This document shows positions 22,632-35,325 of a DNA stretch of 64,000 bases, piece by piece. Source of the stretch: Chamaecyparis obtusa (taxonomy: Eukaryota > Streptophyta > Pinopsida > Cupressales > Cupressaceae); contig BSBK01002931.1 in NCBI GenBank assembly GCA_027943335.1, positions 558,001-622,000 of the forward strand, given 5' to 3'. Position 1 is the stretch's first letter. Each line of letters starts with the position of its first letter. The notes under the pieces are model-generated. The model was not told where the DNA came from. It saw only the letters and a program-made list of their open reading frames with translations, and searched no databases. Made by a program: the position numbers and the translations under genes.

Positions 22632-24224
22632 CTAATCAAATTCAGGGAAGGGAATTACTCCTAGCTTCTCCCCGAGATACTCAAAAGTATCCTTCAGTAA
22701 AGGCTTTGTGAATATGTCTGCTAGCTGTTCTTTTATACTCACATAATCCAACTTTAGTTCTTTCTCTGCAACTTTCTCTCTTAGGAAGTGATATTTTATC
22801 TCAATGTGTTTTGGCTTAGCATGTATCACAATGTTCTTTGACATATTGATAGTACTAGTGTTATCACAATGACTAACAATAGGATAATCAATCTGAATTC
22901 CAAAATCCTTTATCATCTTCTTAATCCACACAATTATAGAGCAATTTAATGTTGTTGCTACATACTCTACTTCTGCGGTGGATTGAGATATACAATTATT
23001 CTTCTTGCTTGTCCAAGTAACAATTCTATCTCCAACAAATACTGCTCCTCCTGATGTGCTCTTTCTATCATCCACACAACCTGCCCAATCTGCATATGTA
23101 TACACATGAAGTTCTACATTTTTTGAATTAGGATACCATAAACCACAGTCTATAGTTCCCTTCAAATATCTGAATATCCTCTTTACTGCCATAAGATGAC
23201 TTTGGTTAGGTTCTACTACATATCTTCCAACAATACCAACTACATTAGAAATATCTGGTCTAGATTGAGTAAGATATATGAGTTTACCAATTATAGACTT
23301 GTATAGGGTTATGTCTACAACTATAGAATTATCTTCTTTTGAAAGCTTTCTTCCTGTTATCATAAGTGTGCTTACTGGCTTACAATCATCCATCTTGAAC
23401 TTCTTCAATATCTCTTTTGCATACTTAGACTGATTAATAAAAATTTCTTTGTCTGTCTATTGCACATTTAATCCCAAAAAGTATTTGATAGGTCCAATCA
23501 TGCTCATCTCAAATTCGCTCTGCATCTCTTTAGCAAATTCTGCACTAAGCTTGTCATTACCTCCAAAAATAATGTCATCAACAAAAATAGCAACTAATAA
23601 TAATCCTTCATGTGTCTCTCTTATGAATAAGTTACAATTTGCTGCTCCTTTCTTGAATCCAGTTTTGGTTAAGTAACCATCTAGTCTTTCATACCATGCT
23701 CTAGGGGCTTGCTTAAGTCCATAAAGGGCTTTCTTTAGTCTGCATACCATATCAGGTATGTCTGATAAAGTAAATCCTTTAGGCTGCTCTATATATACTT
23801 CTTCCTTAAACTCACCATTCAAGAATGCTGACTTGACATCCATGACTTTAAAGTCTTTGAATATAGCATAGGCTAGAAATAATTTTATGGGTTCCAATCT
23901 GCTTATAGGGGAAAATATATCTAAATAATCAATTCCTTCTCTTTGTGCATATCCTTTACATACTAGTCTAGCTTTGTTCCTTACTACTGTACCATCTTCA
24001 TTCATCTTGTTTCTGAATATCCACTTGGTTCCAATCACATTCTTGTCACTAGGTCTAGGGACCAATTCCCATGTGTCATTATTAATTATCTGATCTAGCT
24101 CTTCTTTCATTGCTTCATGCCAATCTGAATCAATACAATCATCTTCAACACTTAAGGGTTCAATTTGTGAAAGTAAACATACCGCTTCATCAACTGTTGA
24201 AATTTTTGCCTTTGATGTTGTCAT
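22632..24224 (-). pseudogene. copia family B reverse transcriptase and RNase H (nonsense codon)
   Basis: One frame runs from about 24224 to 22632, with a nonsense codon at 23457 and another upstream at 24255. RT starts with the copia signature DTWELVPRPSDKNVIGTKWI, then [24 protein letters not shown] and the catalytic box FVDDIIFGG. RNase H shows DWAGCVDDRKSTSGGA, STAEVEYVA and NTSTINMSKN. Its first acidic residue in the DADWAG box is replaced by Tyr (TYADWAG), which should damage activity. The end HFLREKV...LADIFTKPL is normal for plant copia. Confidence 0.92.
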
Positions 24225-24254
24225 GACTTTGTTGTTCTGAGCTCCAATGATATC

Positions 24255-25479
24255 TTATTTTGAATGGTATCTAGATGTGAATTTAGGAACATTAGGTGAA
24301 AATCTCTCATCTGTCTTTTGTGATTCTTCTTCACTTGTTTCAGGGTCATTGAATAATACATCAATGCTATCAAACATTTCTTCAACAACTGCTTCACTAT
24401 TGGTAGGTCTAGGTTCTTTTTCAATCATAGGTGCATAATCATGATATCTTTCTTGAATCATAAAATTTTCATAAATCTTCACATGAGCACTTTCAATGAT
24501 CTTCTTCAATCTTAAGTTAAAACATCTATGAGCTTTTCTTTTAGGAGAGTAACCAAGAAAAATACCTTCATCGCTTCTTGCATCAAACTTGCCAATAGCT
24601 TCATCTCTCTTGATGTAGCACTTGCTTCCAAAGATTCTAAAATATTTTACTGTAGGTACATTACCAAACCATAGCTCATAAGGTTTCTTGTTTGTGCCTA
24701 GCCTTAATTGAATTCTATTGATAGTATAGACTGTAGTATTGACTGCATCTCTCCAATAGGTGTGTGAAACTTTTCCTTCAATCATGATAGTGCGTGCTAT
24801 GTCAAGTATGATCCTATTTCTCCTTTCTACAATTCCATTCTACTGAGGGGTTCTAGGGGTGCACTTAGTTGTCTCTTTATCCCATATTCTTTACAATACT
24901 CATAAAATCTATCAGAGGTGAATTCTCCTCCTCTATCTGATCTTAGAATTTTATCTTTAATCCACACTCATTTTCAACTTTAGCTTTGAATATTTTGAAA
25001 TTCTCAAATGCTTCAAATTTATCTTTTAAGAACACAACCCACATCATTCTAGAATAATCATCAACAAACAAAATAAAGTACCTTTCACCATATTATGATC
25101 TTGTTTGAGTTGGTCCACATAGGTCTGTATGCACAAGATCCAATTTGTTCTCTATCAAATTATGCTTTCTTTTGAATGAATTACTCACATGTTTTCCCAT
25201 CACACGTTCCCTACATATTGTATCAACTGGCTTTGCAATACTAGGGAGGTCTCTTACTTCCTTTACATTGCTTATCTTAACTATATTGTCAAAATTGATG
25301 TGACATAGTCTCTTGTGCCATAACCAACTGTCATCTACTTTAGCAACAATACAACTTGCTTTTGAATTAAGTTGAAAAATATTACCTTTTGTCTTTGAAC
25401 CTGATGCAATCATTTCTCCTTTGTTATTAATGATGCACTTATTGTCTTTGAATTCCAATTGATATCCTTTGTCAAGCAA
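24255..25479 (-). pseudogene. copia family B integrase (frameshifted)
   Basis: The GAG-pre-integrase zinc-binding part reads WHKRLCHINFDNIV. The second Cys pair is damaged (CRERVMGK, where CxxC is expected). LVHTDLCGP begins the catalytic core. A frameshift lies between 25093 and 24785. The C-terminal part shows YELWFGNVPTVKYFRIFGSK and DEGIFLGYSPKRKAHRCFN, typical of copia integrase, followed by an acidic tail before RT. Confidence 0.88.
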
Positions 25480-25503
25480 TTGTCCAATACTAAGTAAGTT
25501 ATG

Positions 25504-25990
25504 CTACAAACCATCAACATATAGAACATCATTAGTGTTATTCTTCTCATCCAAAGTGATAGCTCCTCTACCTATGATAGGTTTAGGAGTGTTTTTCCCA
25601 AATCTAACTATACTGCCTTTGTATTTATCCAAATGAACAAATCTATCTTTATATCCTATCATATGATGTGAACAACTACTGTCAATGATCCAATCTGTCC
25701 TGATGTTTGCTTGAGAAATCAATGCTAGCTCTTGTGCTTTCCTTTCATCTTCTTTATCCATTTCATCATACATTCTTTCAATCTCTTCAATTGCAACAAA
25801 TCTAATTTCATCTTCTACTGAATCTTCATCTGATACCCCATCTTCAACATAGTAACACTCTTTATACTTAGGCTTGTAATTTTGTATTTCTTAACTCTTG
25901 TAAGACACTTAGATGCAAAATGACCAATCTTGTTACATGAGAAACATTTGAATGGCAACTGATCTTCATATTTTCCTTTTTCTTTTCTTT
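25504..25990 (-). pseudogene. copia family B zinc knuckle and protease
   Basis: A CCHC knuckle (FKCFSCNKIGHFASKC) ends Gag near 25925-25965. The protease reads WIIDSSCSHHM, where the usual Asp-Ser-Gly has become Asp-Ser-Ser, probably inactive. A frameshift separates knuckle and protease. In-frame stops at 25989 and 25504. Confidence 0.82.
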
Positions 25991-26735
25991 ATTTCTTAGC
26001 AATCATAGCAATGAATTCATCTAATTCTTTATCATTATCTTCATCATCAAAATTACCATAAGTGTTCAAAGATTTCTTACCATGGACTGAGGCTTTGAAT
26101 GTTGTTTCACTTTTAGGCTCTATCTTCAATCTTGATATCTCAAATGCTAAAATCTTGTTGATTAAGGTCTCTCTTTTGAAGTTTGTTGTGGAATGCATAG
26201 TTTCATCTAGGATGTTTATCTTGCTGTCATATTCTGGTGTCAAGGTAGTCATCAATTTGTCCATTATGTCTTCTTCTGAAATCTCTCCACCATTATTTTT
26301 GATTCTTGCAATTGCTTCATTAATGCTTTGATTGTAGGCCCTGATGTTCTCTTCAGGTAGCATCTTCAATGTATTTTATATTTTCTTCCATGTCTTTCTG
26401 TGCACATTCTTGGCTTGAATATCTCCTTCAAACATGTCTTCTAGATACTTCCATATCTTGTAGGCTTTATCTACTTTCTTGATCTCTGAAAACTCACTGT
26501 CAGATAAGGCACTGATAAGGGATTCTTTGACAATAGAATTTTGAGTGAACATCTCCTTTTTCTTAAGAGATGCATCTTCCTTTGCAAGATCTGATAAAGA
26601 GAGAATCTGAACTTCTTTAGTAGCTACTTCAAAAATCTCAAAAGTAATGCATTGCAAATGTGTCATCATTTTGTTATTCCATTCTAGATAATTCTCTCCA
26701 TCAAACTTAGGACTTTCTTTTATAAAGAATGTCAT
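25991..26735 (-). pseudogene. copia family B Gag (UBN2 type, one nonsense codon)
   Basis: From ATG 26735 the frame reads PKFDGENYLEWNNKMMTHLQ, the classical start of plant copia Gag capsid, and continues through a stop at 26376. It resumes in the same frame with MLPEENIRAYNQSINEAIAR and ALSDSEF-type Gag features. It would assemble the virus-like particle. It is directly downstream of the primer site and LTR. Confidence 0.88.
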
Positions 26736-26779
26736 CTGATCAACCTCAAGCTGTTAAACTTTCTCTTTGAAGCACTTGG

Positions 26780-26792
26780 CTCTGATACCAAT
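26780..26792 (-). other. primer-binding site of copia family B
   Basis: The minus strand reads TTGGTATCAGAGCC next to the 5' LTR. It is complementary to initiator tRNA-Met. Confidence 0.85.
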
Positions 26793-28098
26793 TATTAAGA
26801 ATAGTCCCAAGTGATAACTGAGAGGGGGGGGGGGGGGGTGAATCAGTTATCTAAAAGATTCAATTCTTTATCCAATTAAGTACATAAGAACATTAAGAAC
26901 ATACACAATAAGATAACACTTAACACAACACCAAAATTTTGGTTACGGGAAAACCCAAATAGGTAAAAATCCTGGTGGGAATTAGCACCCACTATAAACT
27001 GCACTAGAGTATAATGATCCCTGTTAGAAGATCTTAGAACCCTATTAGGAGTTAATCTTTACAATGCATGAAGTATAGTGACCTGGTCAAAGTTCAGACC
27101 TTGTTAGGAGTCTTTTATAATTAAACCTGTTAGGGATGAGGACACACTGTCCGGGAGCACACTGCTCAAATGGTGAAGGCTGTAACCTTCTACATAATAG
27201 ATACACACTATATCTGGATCTTAGTGAACTACAAGTTAGACCTATTGTCTTGATTAGTTCCAATTAATATGATACACTCTCTTCTTTGTCACATACACCT
27301 TCTTTCGATGGCTCAACACTTTGCACCTTCTTCTTTGCTCTTGTGCTTCAACTCTCTACCATAATTAGCGATCATAATTGACTGACTATAAGTATATTTC
27401 TCCAAATGATATAATAAATTTGGCCTGTTAGAATTTCCTTGAAATCATATTAGAGAAGCAATATAACTCTCGAACAACATCTCCAATGGCTATATCAAGC
27501 ACGCAACACAAATAGGACCGCACAACTCAATATGAGTAGAAGGGTCGCTTCACATAGTCGGCTCAACCAAATTAATTAATTTTTCTTCTCTTACTGAAAT
27601 ATGTTATGCGTTCTTAACCAAACATTATTAAATCATCACTAAACACTCAATCAAACATGCATATCAAAATGATAGGCACAATTGTTCAAATAGTATAAAC
27701 ACCGTCGACTCCATTAGATAAACTCAGGAAACTATGACTGTCAACTAGAAACATCATAACTCAACTTGTAATGCACAACTAACTTTGCGTCCATGAACAT
27801 AGCCTTACAAAAATGTCTACAACACAAATATAAATGCACAAGTCTCCATTTTAACCATACTAAAAATCACATACATAACTCTATCTGTAACACTATTAGG
27901 AACACTACTGATACAATCAACTGCACAACTGTTTGTACTTAGAATAAACCTCTATGCTTATGATATCATGCTAATAACATATCTAGGAAACATATGGTCA
28001 AGGCTCTATACATAAGACTTAAACACACATTGCTTACCATATGTTGTCATCAATGACAAACATACAGTCAACATTGGCTTGCTAGAAAATCTCCAACA
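26793..28098 (-). repeat. copia family B 5' LTR
   Basis: 1306 bp, ending CTCCAACA, with a decayed TG to TA start on the plus strand. It contains a run of about 16 G near 26823. It has about 188 bp (27796-27985) that the other LTR lacks. Confidence 0.9.
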
Positions 28099-28103
28099 CT
28101 TGA

Positions 28104-28630
28104 TAGTTAAGATCAAATATATATTGGAAGGAGAAGATTTGTAATCAACATCATAGTACAGACCAAAGAATTAGGTACTAAGACATTTTAACAGGTGTAT
28201 CAGGTTAAATATTTTAATAGAGTTGTTTTAATAGACCTTAGTAAATCTCTTTACTGAGTGCTTACTTAGTTGTAAGTCTTAAATCCTTTTGCAAGGTAGA
28301 TTGTATAAGTCTTAAAGATCTTAATAGGGAAGACCCCTCATAGGGTAGATCATATTTTGTGATCAAATTTGTAGCCCTAACAGGAAAACATTATACTGTA
28401 GTAGTGAAGATTTGTGGGTGCCATCCCCACCCTAGTTTTACCTCTCAAGGGTTTCTGGGTAACCAAAATCATGGTGTTATGTGTATTTTCTTGAGTGATG
28501 TTTAGCTTATTATATCATTTACATTGTTGAAGTTTATGTTAATGTTATGCAAGTTTTCATTGTTAATAAAATGGATAAATAAGTGATATCTGACTCACCC
28601 CCCTCTCAGTATCACATTTTTCCAATAGAT
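28104..28630 (+). repeat. solo LTR inserted in family D LTR 1, right part
   Basis: Continuation of 20471-21140 after the copia B insertion. The right boundary is approximate. Confidence 0.65.
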
Positions 28631-28635
28631 TTCCA

Positions 28636-29657
28636 ACATATCGAACATTAGTATTTTACCGAGATAGAGATGCAGTATTTACCAAGTGAAACAAGATCGA
28701 CATAGAAGTTTGCAATGACACTAAAAACAAGGCAAACAATTTTTACCGAGCTAGAAAATGGTTTACATAAATCAAGGTAAAGATTTATTGGAGATGCCAT
28801 ATTGATTGGTGATGATCCCTATGTAGTTTTGAATTAGGTCATTCATACAAATCGTTGATCAAGTGTTTTCTAGATTATTCCACAACCCCAATTAGGTTAG
28901 AATCGTTATGATTTAAGAATTTCCAAGATGTCAGATCAGTAAGTACATGATGAGAAGTAGCCACCTATAGGAGACATCTAAAGATCAAACAAGGTTGTGA
29001 TGCTAAGTTTTGACAGAGTATTTAGGATTATATCAGAAGAAGACCAGAGGCTATTGAGCAGTATTTGAAGGAGATATCTATCATAGAAAGGTGATTTCAG
29101 ATAAGGGCTAAGAAAATCTGATATTCAATAAAGTAAGTTGCAACATCCAAATCACTATACTGTTACTTTCTAACAATTATGGCAGAAAAAAATCTCCTAA
29201 TAGAGTAGACTTAACTGTCCTTTTGTAAATCTCTTAACCGAGTGCACACTTAAGGGTGTTGCTAAAATCCTCTAACAAGGTAGATCTTAACAAGTCTTAA
29301 ATGTTACTCCTAATAGGGTAATATTATCAAAAGTGATCAAAATTATATGCCCTAACAGGTAATTTTATTATTGCAGTAGTGAAGCTTTGTGGGTTTCATC
29401 CCCATCGCAGTTTTTACCTTCTAACAAGGGATTTTGTGATATGAAAAAATCTTTGTGTCAAGTGTATGAATTTTCAAGAATGTTTATTTGTTAGATTAGA
29501 ATTATTTACATTTCAGTTATGTTATGAATGAATGGTAATGATGAATATGACAGGTGGTCAATGAAGGACATTATCTTGTGGATTGAGAACATAAAGTTTT
29601 TAGGGTTACTGATTCACCCCTCCTCTCTCAGTAACTCACCTTTCCATAATCCCAACA
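28636..29657 (+). repeat. family D LTR 1, right part
   Basis: It resumes the LTR at ACATATCGAACATTAG, matching 54176 onward of LTR 3. It ends CCCAACA, followed directly by the primer site ATTGGTATTAGAGC. Confidence 0.85.
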
Positions 29658-29721
29658 ATTGGTATTAGAGCTTGTTCTCTTGTTAAAGAAGTTTAATTGT
29701 TGAAGAGGAAAGATCCATAGA

Positions 29722-30950
29722 GATGGAAAGGTATAAGCTTGCCAAGATAATTGAAAATTAGAGATTGGAGTTGAAGATTACCCTGGAACAACTTAAGGAC
29801 ATCAAGGAAAAGTTGAGAGTCATTGAAAAAAAGGAAGGAATTAGCATTTTGGCAGAATGATACTCAGTATTAGGAAGAAGAGATTGAAGAATTATCTGAA
29901 GGATCTGGAAGTGTATTTGATGTGTCTGAAGCAACAATTTCATACATGTATGAAAAGAATCAACACCTCACCTAGCAACTAAAAGAACTACAAATTGGAG
30001 AAGAAACACAAATGGTAAGGATGATTGAAGTTATGAATAGTACAAAACAAGTTAAATAAGAGAGAAACATTGCTATTGAATACAAAAGATAAATGACTAA
30101 AAAATTGGAAGAAAAGGAATCATAAATATTAAGGTTGACCGAGCATCAATTTGAAATTGCAAATTAGATGGTTATCACAAGTCAAGAAGTCAACCAGGTG
30201 AAGAATGAGCTTGCTAGGAAATTGGAAGATATTGGTGAATTAAGGGAAGAAAATGAAAGACAAAAAAATGAATTGAAGATGCAACAAAAACATAATGAAA
30301 TGATGAAGAAAACTGAGGAAAGCACCAAAAGGATGGATGAATTTTTAATGAGTTAGAGGAGACTGGACAACACCACTGGATTAGGATATACCAAGCAAGG
30401 AGAGTCATCAATTCAAGCAGAGCAAAGGAATTCCTATGAAAATCCTAGACCAAATAAACTTTCATGCTATCATTGTGGAAAAATAGGTCACACAACAAAT
30501 GTCTGCAGGAGTAAAGTAAGTAAAGATAAAGGTACTCCCAATACTATTCTTAAATTTGATGGATATTGCTACAATTGCAATAAATATGGACATCAAGAAT
30601 TTGAATGTAGATAAAAGATGAATAAGTCACCTAAGATGCACTACATGGAAAAGCATTGTATTACTTTCAACAAGCATGGTCATATATCACAAGAATGTGG
30701 GGCACATTTGAAGCAAGTTTGGAAACCGAAGAGACAAAACAATACTTATCAATTGAGAAGACAAGGTAACTCTTATACTTGGGATTACAACACATGGGTT
30801 AATTGTACATCCTATGGAAGATATGGTCATATTGTTGCAAATTGTATGAGATTACACCAGAGAGGAATATCCAGAAATTGGATGAATTTTGAAATGGCAT
30901 ATCTACATTTTCATAAGGTTGGTCACTTAGGAAGAGATTACAAAAACTGA
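29722..30950 (+). pseudogene. family D Gag-like protein with five CCHC-type knuckles (heavily broken)
   Basis: The predicted start is ATG 29722 (MERYKLAKIIEN). The N-terminal part is Lys/Glu-rich coiled coil, interrupted by several stops. Five knuckles follow between 30467 and 30945: CYHCGKIGHTTNVC and CYNCNKYGHQEFEC are intact. CITFNKHGHISQEC and CTSYGRYGHIVANC have each lost the second Cys. The fifth (YLHFHKVGHLGRDY) has lost all three Cys. Lost Cys codons mostly read TAT or TTT. The same plan as family C (coiled coil, then serial knuckles) suggests shared ancestry. Confidence 0.75.
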
Positions 30951-31689
30951 GCACCAGAACTGAATGAAGATATGAATGAGAATGCCATTGATGGAATCAG
31001 AAGGAAAATGAATCAAATATGGAGAAGGTCAATAGAAGATAATGGAGGAACAAGCACAATAGTTGGTGATACCTCATCCTTTGGATTAGGTGAATTCACC
31101 ACTTCTACTTTAAAAGTAAATCAAGTAAGTATGGGAACTGAATTTTAATCAGTTATATCTTACAACAATTCCTTATATCTATTGCATGAATACCATATCA
31201 ACATAAATTAAGATGCACTTGGTTGTTGTATGTTATTAACTTGAAATGAGTATAGTCGGTAAAGCTAGACTGAGTAAGTGATTGTCAGTCGGTAAAATTA
31301 GTAAAGGTAACCAAGTTGCGTAGTCAACTGAGCACTAGTAGTGTTAAATGAGCTGAAGTATCTAATGGAGAAGACCTAGTGTTTGATTGTTAATTGAATA
31401 GTGGTTGGTGAAGCATTTAATACACCATACTTATGCCAAAAAGTATTTTTGGGTATAAATACATGATGATCCAACTCATTATTTATATTGCATTCAAAGA
31501 GCGAACCAGAGCGAAAAAGAGTGAAGATAGAGAAACTAGATTCTGAGCTAATATTGTGATTTGTGAGTTCTACTGAGTGATTGAAAGTTATTTAGGAAAG
31601 TTTGAAGTGCAACCGAGTGATTTGAATAAAGATTTCTAAAAGCCCTAATTTATCATTAGAAATTGCATCTACATCAAAATCCATTCAAT

Positions 31690-34330
31690 CTAATGCAAAT
31701 AAGGAAAATAAAGTGACATTAATCAAGAGCTAATCGTATGAAGAACCAAACTATAAGTTACATCTAGAGATCACTACACAGATTGATGACGAAGATGCAT
31801 TTTCATCTATACCACCTAGGGTTTTGCTGGTAAAGGATATTAGGTCTTATATTCACTACAAGATTAGTGAGATAGGTGATTTTGAAGTCCAATCCAACTA
31901 TCAGGAATTATGAAAGGATGGAAAGCTGAAAGATGAGCACAAGCATTTGGAAGTAAAAGGTTTAACAAATGATATGCATTTCCCAAAGGAATTCAAGACC
32001 GAGTGGATAAGGATTGTTCTTAGCTGAGTTCATGATGTAATAATGTGGTTAGATGAGCCGGTGAAAATCACCAAGGATATGATTCATATGGAAACATGTT
32101 ATCTAGTATGTGACAAAGTTAAAGCCCTAAGGCACCCATCAAAGAATGAAATTAAGAATTTGACTAGAGTAGAGTGAGATGACAAAGGAATGAAGATTAA
32201 TACCATTAATAACCCATATACTAGATTTGGTTCATGTGTGATTGTGTAAAAGATATTTCAATCTAGCAGACCAAACAATATTTCATGAGGTGATGTTGAC
32301 ATTGCACACAAGATTGTGAAGGGTCTTCAACTCATCTAGCTAAACTTATGTTGAGGCAACTGGAGGAGAACATGAGAACTATCTGAGTTGCGAAGTCTAA
32401 TACTTGCAAGTTTGGATCTCTATTGGTATCTATATTTTTCTACTTGCAGAACTCATTTCCCTTGATTGTTAACATAGAATGGGATGTGAACAAGCCCATT
32501 ATTATTCAAATCAATGAATTCATAAATAGTTTGGATAAGAAGTTTGAACCAGTAATGGATGATTATTTCAGTAAATTTAAGGACAAAATGCATAAGAGAA
32601 ATAGAACTCCTGCACAACTTGTTGAGAAGTATAAAGATGATGTTTGTTTCTTAGTGGACACTAACACTACATTGATTAAGGAAGTTGAATCGAGAACTGC
32701 ATGGCTACCACCAATGCAGTATGAATTGGATATTGAACGAGCCACTAGGTCAATAAAGGCATTACTAGGAGAACCAAATGAGAAAGGAGGTACAAGGTTT
32801 GGAACTTATGAAGAAGCCAAGAAAATAATAAAAATGGAGTTAGTTGGACAAAAGATAGGAAGGAAATCAAAGAAAATGATTGTAACTTTAGAAAAACAAT
32901 TTGGTTATGTTGAGGAAGAAGTAGAGAAGTCAGTTGAAGAGGCAACTGAGGAGCACAAATCAGTTGGTGAAGGTGAATATGAAGAGGAAACCAAGGAAAA
33001 AAAGGAAGTACAGGCAGAGCCATCGAAGGCAATGGGAGGAAAAAGAAAACAAGTTGATACCCCAACATGTGCAAGGAAAAGGTCCACTATAGGTAATACC
33101 CCACCTCGAAGAAGAGGAGTTGCAAAGATCACAAGGCTTGCACCTACTAAGACATATCAAAAGAAAATAGGTACACAAGCTTCTACTGAGGTACCATAAC
33201 CTAAGAAGAGAATAAAATTGATCAGAAATAAAGATGATATCGATTTAGAAGAAGAAGAAAATAGTCAATTCAAAGTTGTAGTAAATAAAGCACCACAGAC
33301 AATTGATGAAATTGGAAATGGAATAAGAGAAAGAGGAGGATTGAGTCATCCTAAAATTAAGAGATATTCAAACATGAGAAAAGAGTACCAAGACAAACTG
33401 GAAGAATCTATCATCGACATGATGATTAACTTTAAAAGAGTACCAGATGAATTTTCACTTAGTTTTCCACAATAATTTTATGATAAAGTTTCAACAAGAT
33501 GGACCTATGCACTAAATACAAAGAAGAAGATGAGAGAAAGGTCCTTAATACTAGAAATGCCAAATCTATCAATTCTAGAGATTGATACTACAATGCAAAC
33601 GTATGAAAATAAATTTTTGATGAAAGGAAGGGAATTAAATGTACTACAAGGAAAATTACAAGAAGTTGATGAAGAGAGTACAGAGATTAGGACTAGCATT
33701 CTTAGTTCAAAGGATGAAACAAAGAAATTTGCATCTACATTTAACATTGAGAAAACTATACTAGTTAGAGGCAAAGAAGTTCAAATAGATGATGACTTTG
33801 ATACATCACAAGAGCCCATTCACATCTTTGACACCGAGCATCCAAAAGACCAAATATTTGATGAATATTTTATAACTCCTGCATAAAATGTAATGGAAGA
33901 TTCCAAAAATGTTGAAGAACATAGGGGAAGAAGAAGTACTAATAGAAGACATCACAGAAGGAGATCCCGATGAGGAAGAAAAAGAAGATGAAGACATTAT
34001 TGCTACTACTGAGAATCAAGAAGAAGCACAACTTGTCAAGGTAGCTAGAGAACTTATACCAGGTGATTTACCTATCATTGTACAAGAAATTGACATAGCT
34101 TTCAAGCAAAAAATAGAGAATATGCCACTCAAGAAATTAATGGATACAATTCAAGACAAGGGTGATGAAGTAGGAAAAGACATCAAGCATTGTGGTGATT
34201 CTACAAGAGATGGAGAGAACATTGAGACCACTAATACTGAGGTAAACAATCAAAAGGATGATAATACAAATAAAGTAGATGATTCTATTACAGGCACAAG
34301 GCCACAAGCCCTAGGACCTCATACTTGAGG
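31690..34330 (+). pseudogene. family D ORF2, unknown protein
   Basis: The 5' part around 31950-32400 is full of stops but carries WLDEPVKITKDMIHMETCYL, matching the ORF2 of family C. From 32423 one frame runs to 33886 with stops at 33197 and 33473. At those points unit 2 has sense codons. This part is rich in Lys/Glu and includes a basic stretch (GGKRKQ..., RKRSTIGNTPPRRR) that could be a nuclear-localisation-like segment, then IDMMINFKRVPDEFSL. A different frame (33909-34328) carries an acidic region. No enzyme motif was seen. The protein is unknown, and the conserved position after Gag suggests a role in the element life cycle. Confidence 0.65.
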
Positions 34331-34439
34331 GAATTTATATGAGGTGGGTCAAGATAGAATAAAGTGTGTCTATTGAGAAACCATAGATAAATCTAGAACA
34401 AAAGGCTCTAGTTCCATACAGTCAATCACCTACATAAAG

Positions 34440-35325
34440 CCAGCAGGAGAAAAAGAAAAGGAAGAAACATGGAGGTAAAGGTCTGGTCACACTAGAAGAA
34501 ATCACTAAAATACTTACTTGTGACTCAACGACATTGGACCCTAAAGCTCTAAGAAATTATGGAGAGCTATGCACTAGAAAAGTAGCTCAAGAGAAGCTGA
34601 GGCAATAAAGAAGGAATAAAAAGATTCTATAAGATGTGAAAGAAATATTGATGAAAGTTGTCCTAGATGTTAATGTTGATGAGAATACACCTATCATTGA
34701 CCAAATTGTTGTGCTAACCAAGAATATCAATGCACCTACTACTGATGTAGAGAATAAAATAGAGGAAAGAGCTGAGAAGAAGATATAGTACAAGGTCACC
34801 AAGAAGATCATCCAAGCAGTGGAAATTCACAAGGTAAAAATTTCTAAAATAGAAACTGAGATAGAAGGTATAATTCAGAAGATCATTATTGTTTTACAAA
34901 AAATATGCACTTTAGATTCTTTTACTACATAAATTAATGAAAATTTGAAGAAATTAGATGAAGATTTGCAGAAAAGTGCAAAAAGTTTAATAACCAAACC
35001 CCATGCATTTAAATTGCATTATTCAAAGGTAAAACACATTCAGGAGTTGAGACATGATTTAAGGAGAGAAGAGGAATGAATAAGAGATCAAATAACTAAG
35101 CTACAGGATGAGTTATTACCCCACATTGAGGTGATGCAGAAGCATGTGAAAAAGGCAAAAGAGCTAGTTGCCACCCCCGAGCTATTAGTTGTTAATCATT
35201 CTTTTGATATGCATGCACAAATAGGCCTAGAACAAATTGCATTAGAGAGTCTAAAAGAGGAATGGGAAAACCTCTTGGCCAACCTTCAGAAAACCGATAA
35301 GAACATTTTTGACAAGTTGTAAGTA
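34440..35325 (+). pseudogene. family D 3'-terminal coding segment
   Basis: A decayed, mostly charged helical sequence. It ends in a segment conserved in all three array units: HAQIGLEQIALESLKEEWEN then LLANLQKTDKNIFDKL (stop about 35320). It probably was the C-terminus of ORF2. In the partial left unit the same segment is 19908-20108, and in unit 2 it is 53610-53805. Confidence 0.6.

Larger units (their letters stand above)
21141..28098 (-). mobile_element. complete copia element, family B (SIRE-like order), nested
   Basis: A full-length Ty1/copia retrotransposon of 6958 bp reading leftward. It has two LTRs, a tRNA-iMet primer site next to the right LTR (about 26780-26792), a polypurine tract next to the left LTR (about 22259-22275), and a perfect 5-bp duplication CTTGA at 21136-21140 and 28099-28103. 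The order is gag, protease, integrase, RT, RNase H. All genes carry nonsense codons, and there are two frameshifts, so it is not autonomous now. It sits inside a solo LTR, which itself sits inside a family D LTR. Confidence 0.93.
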
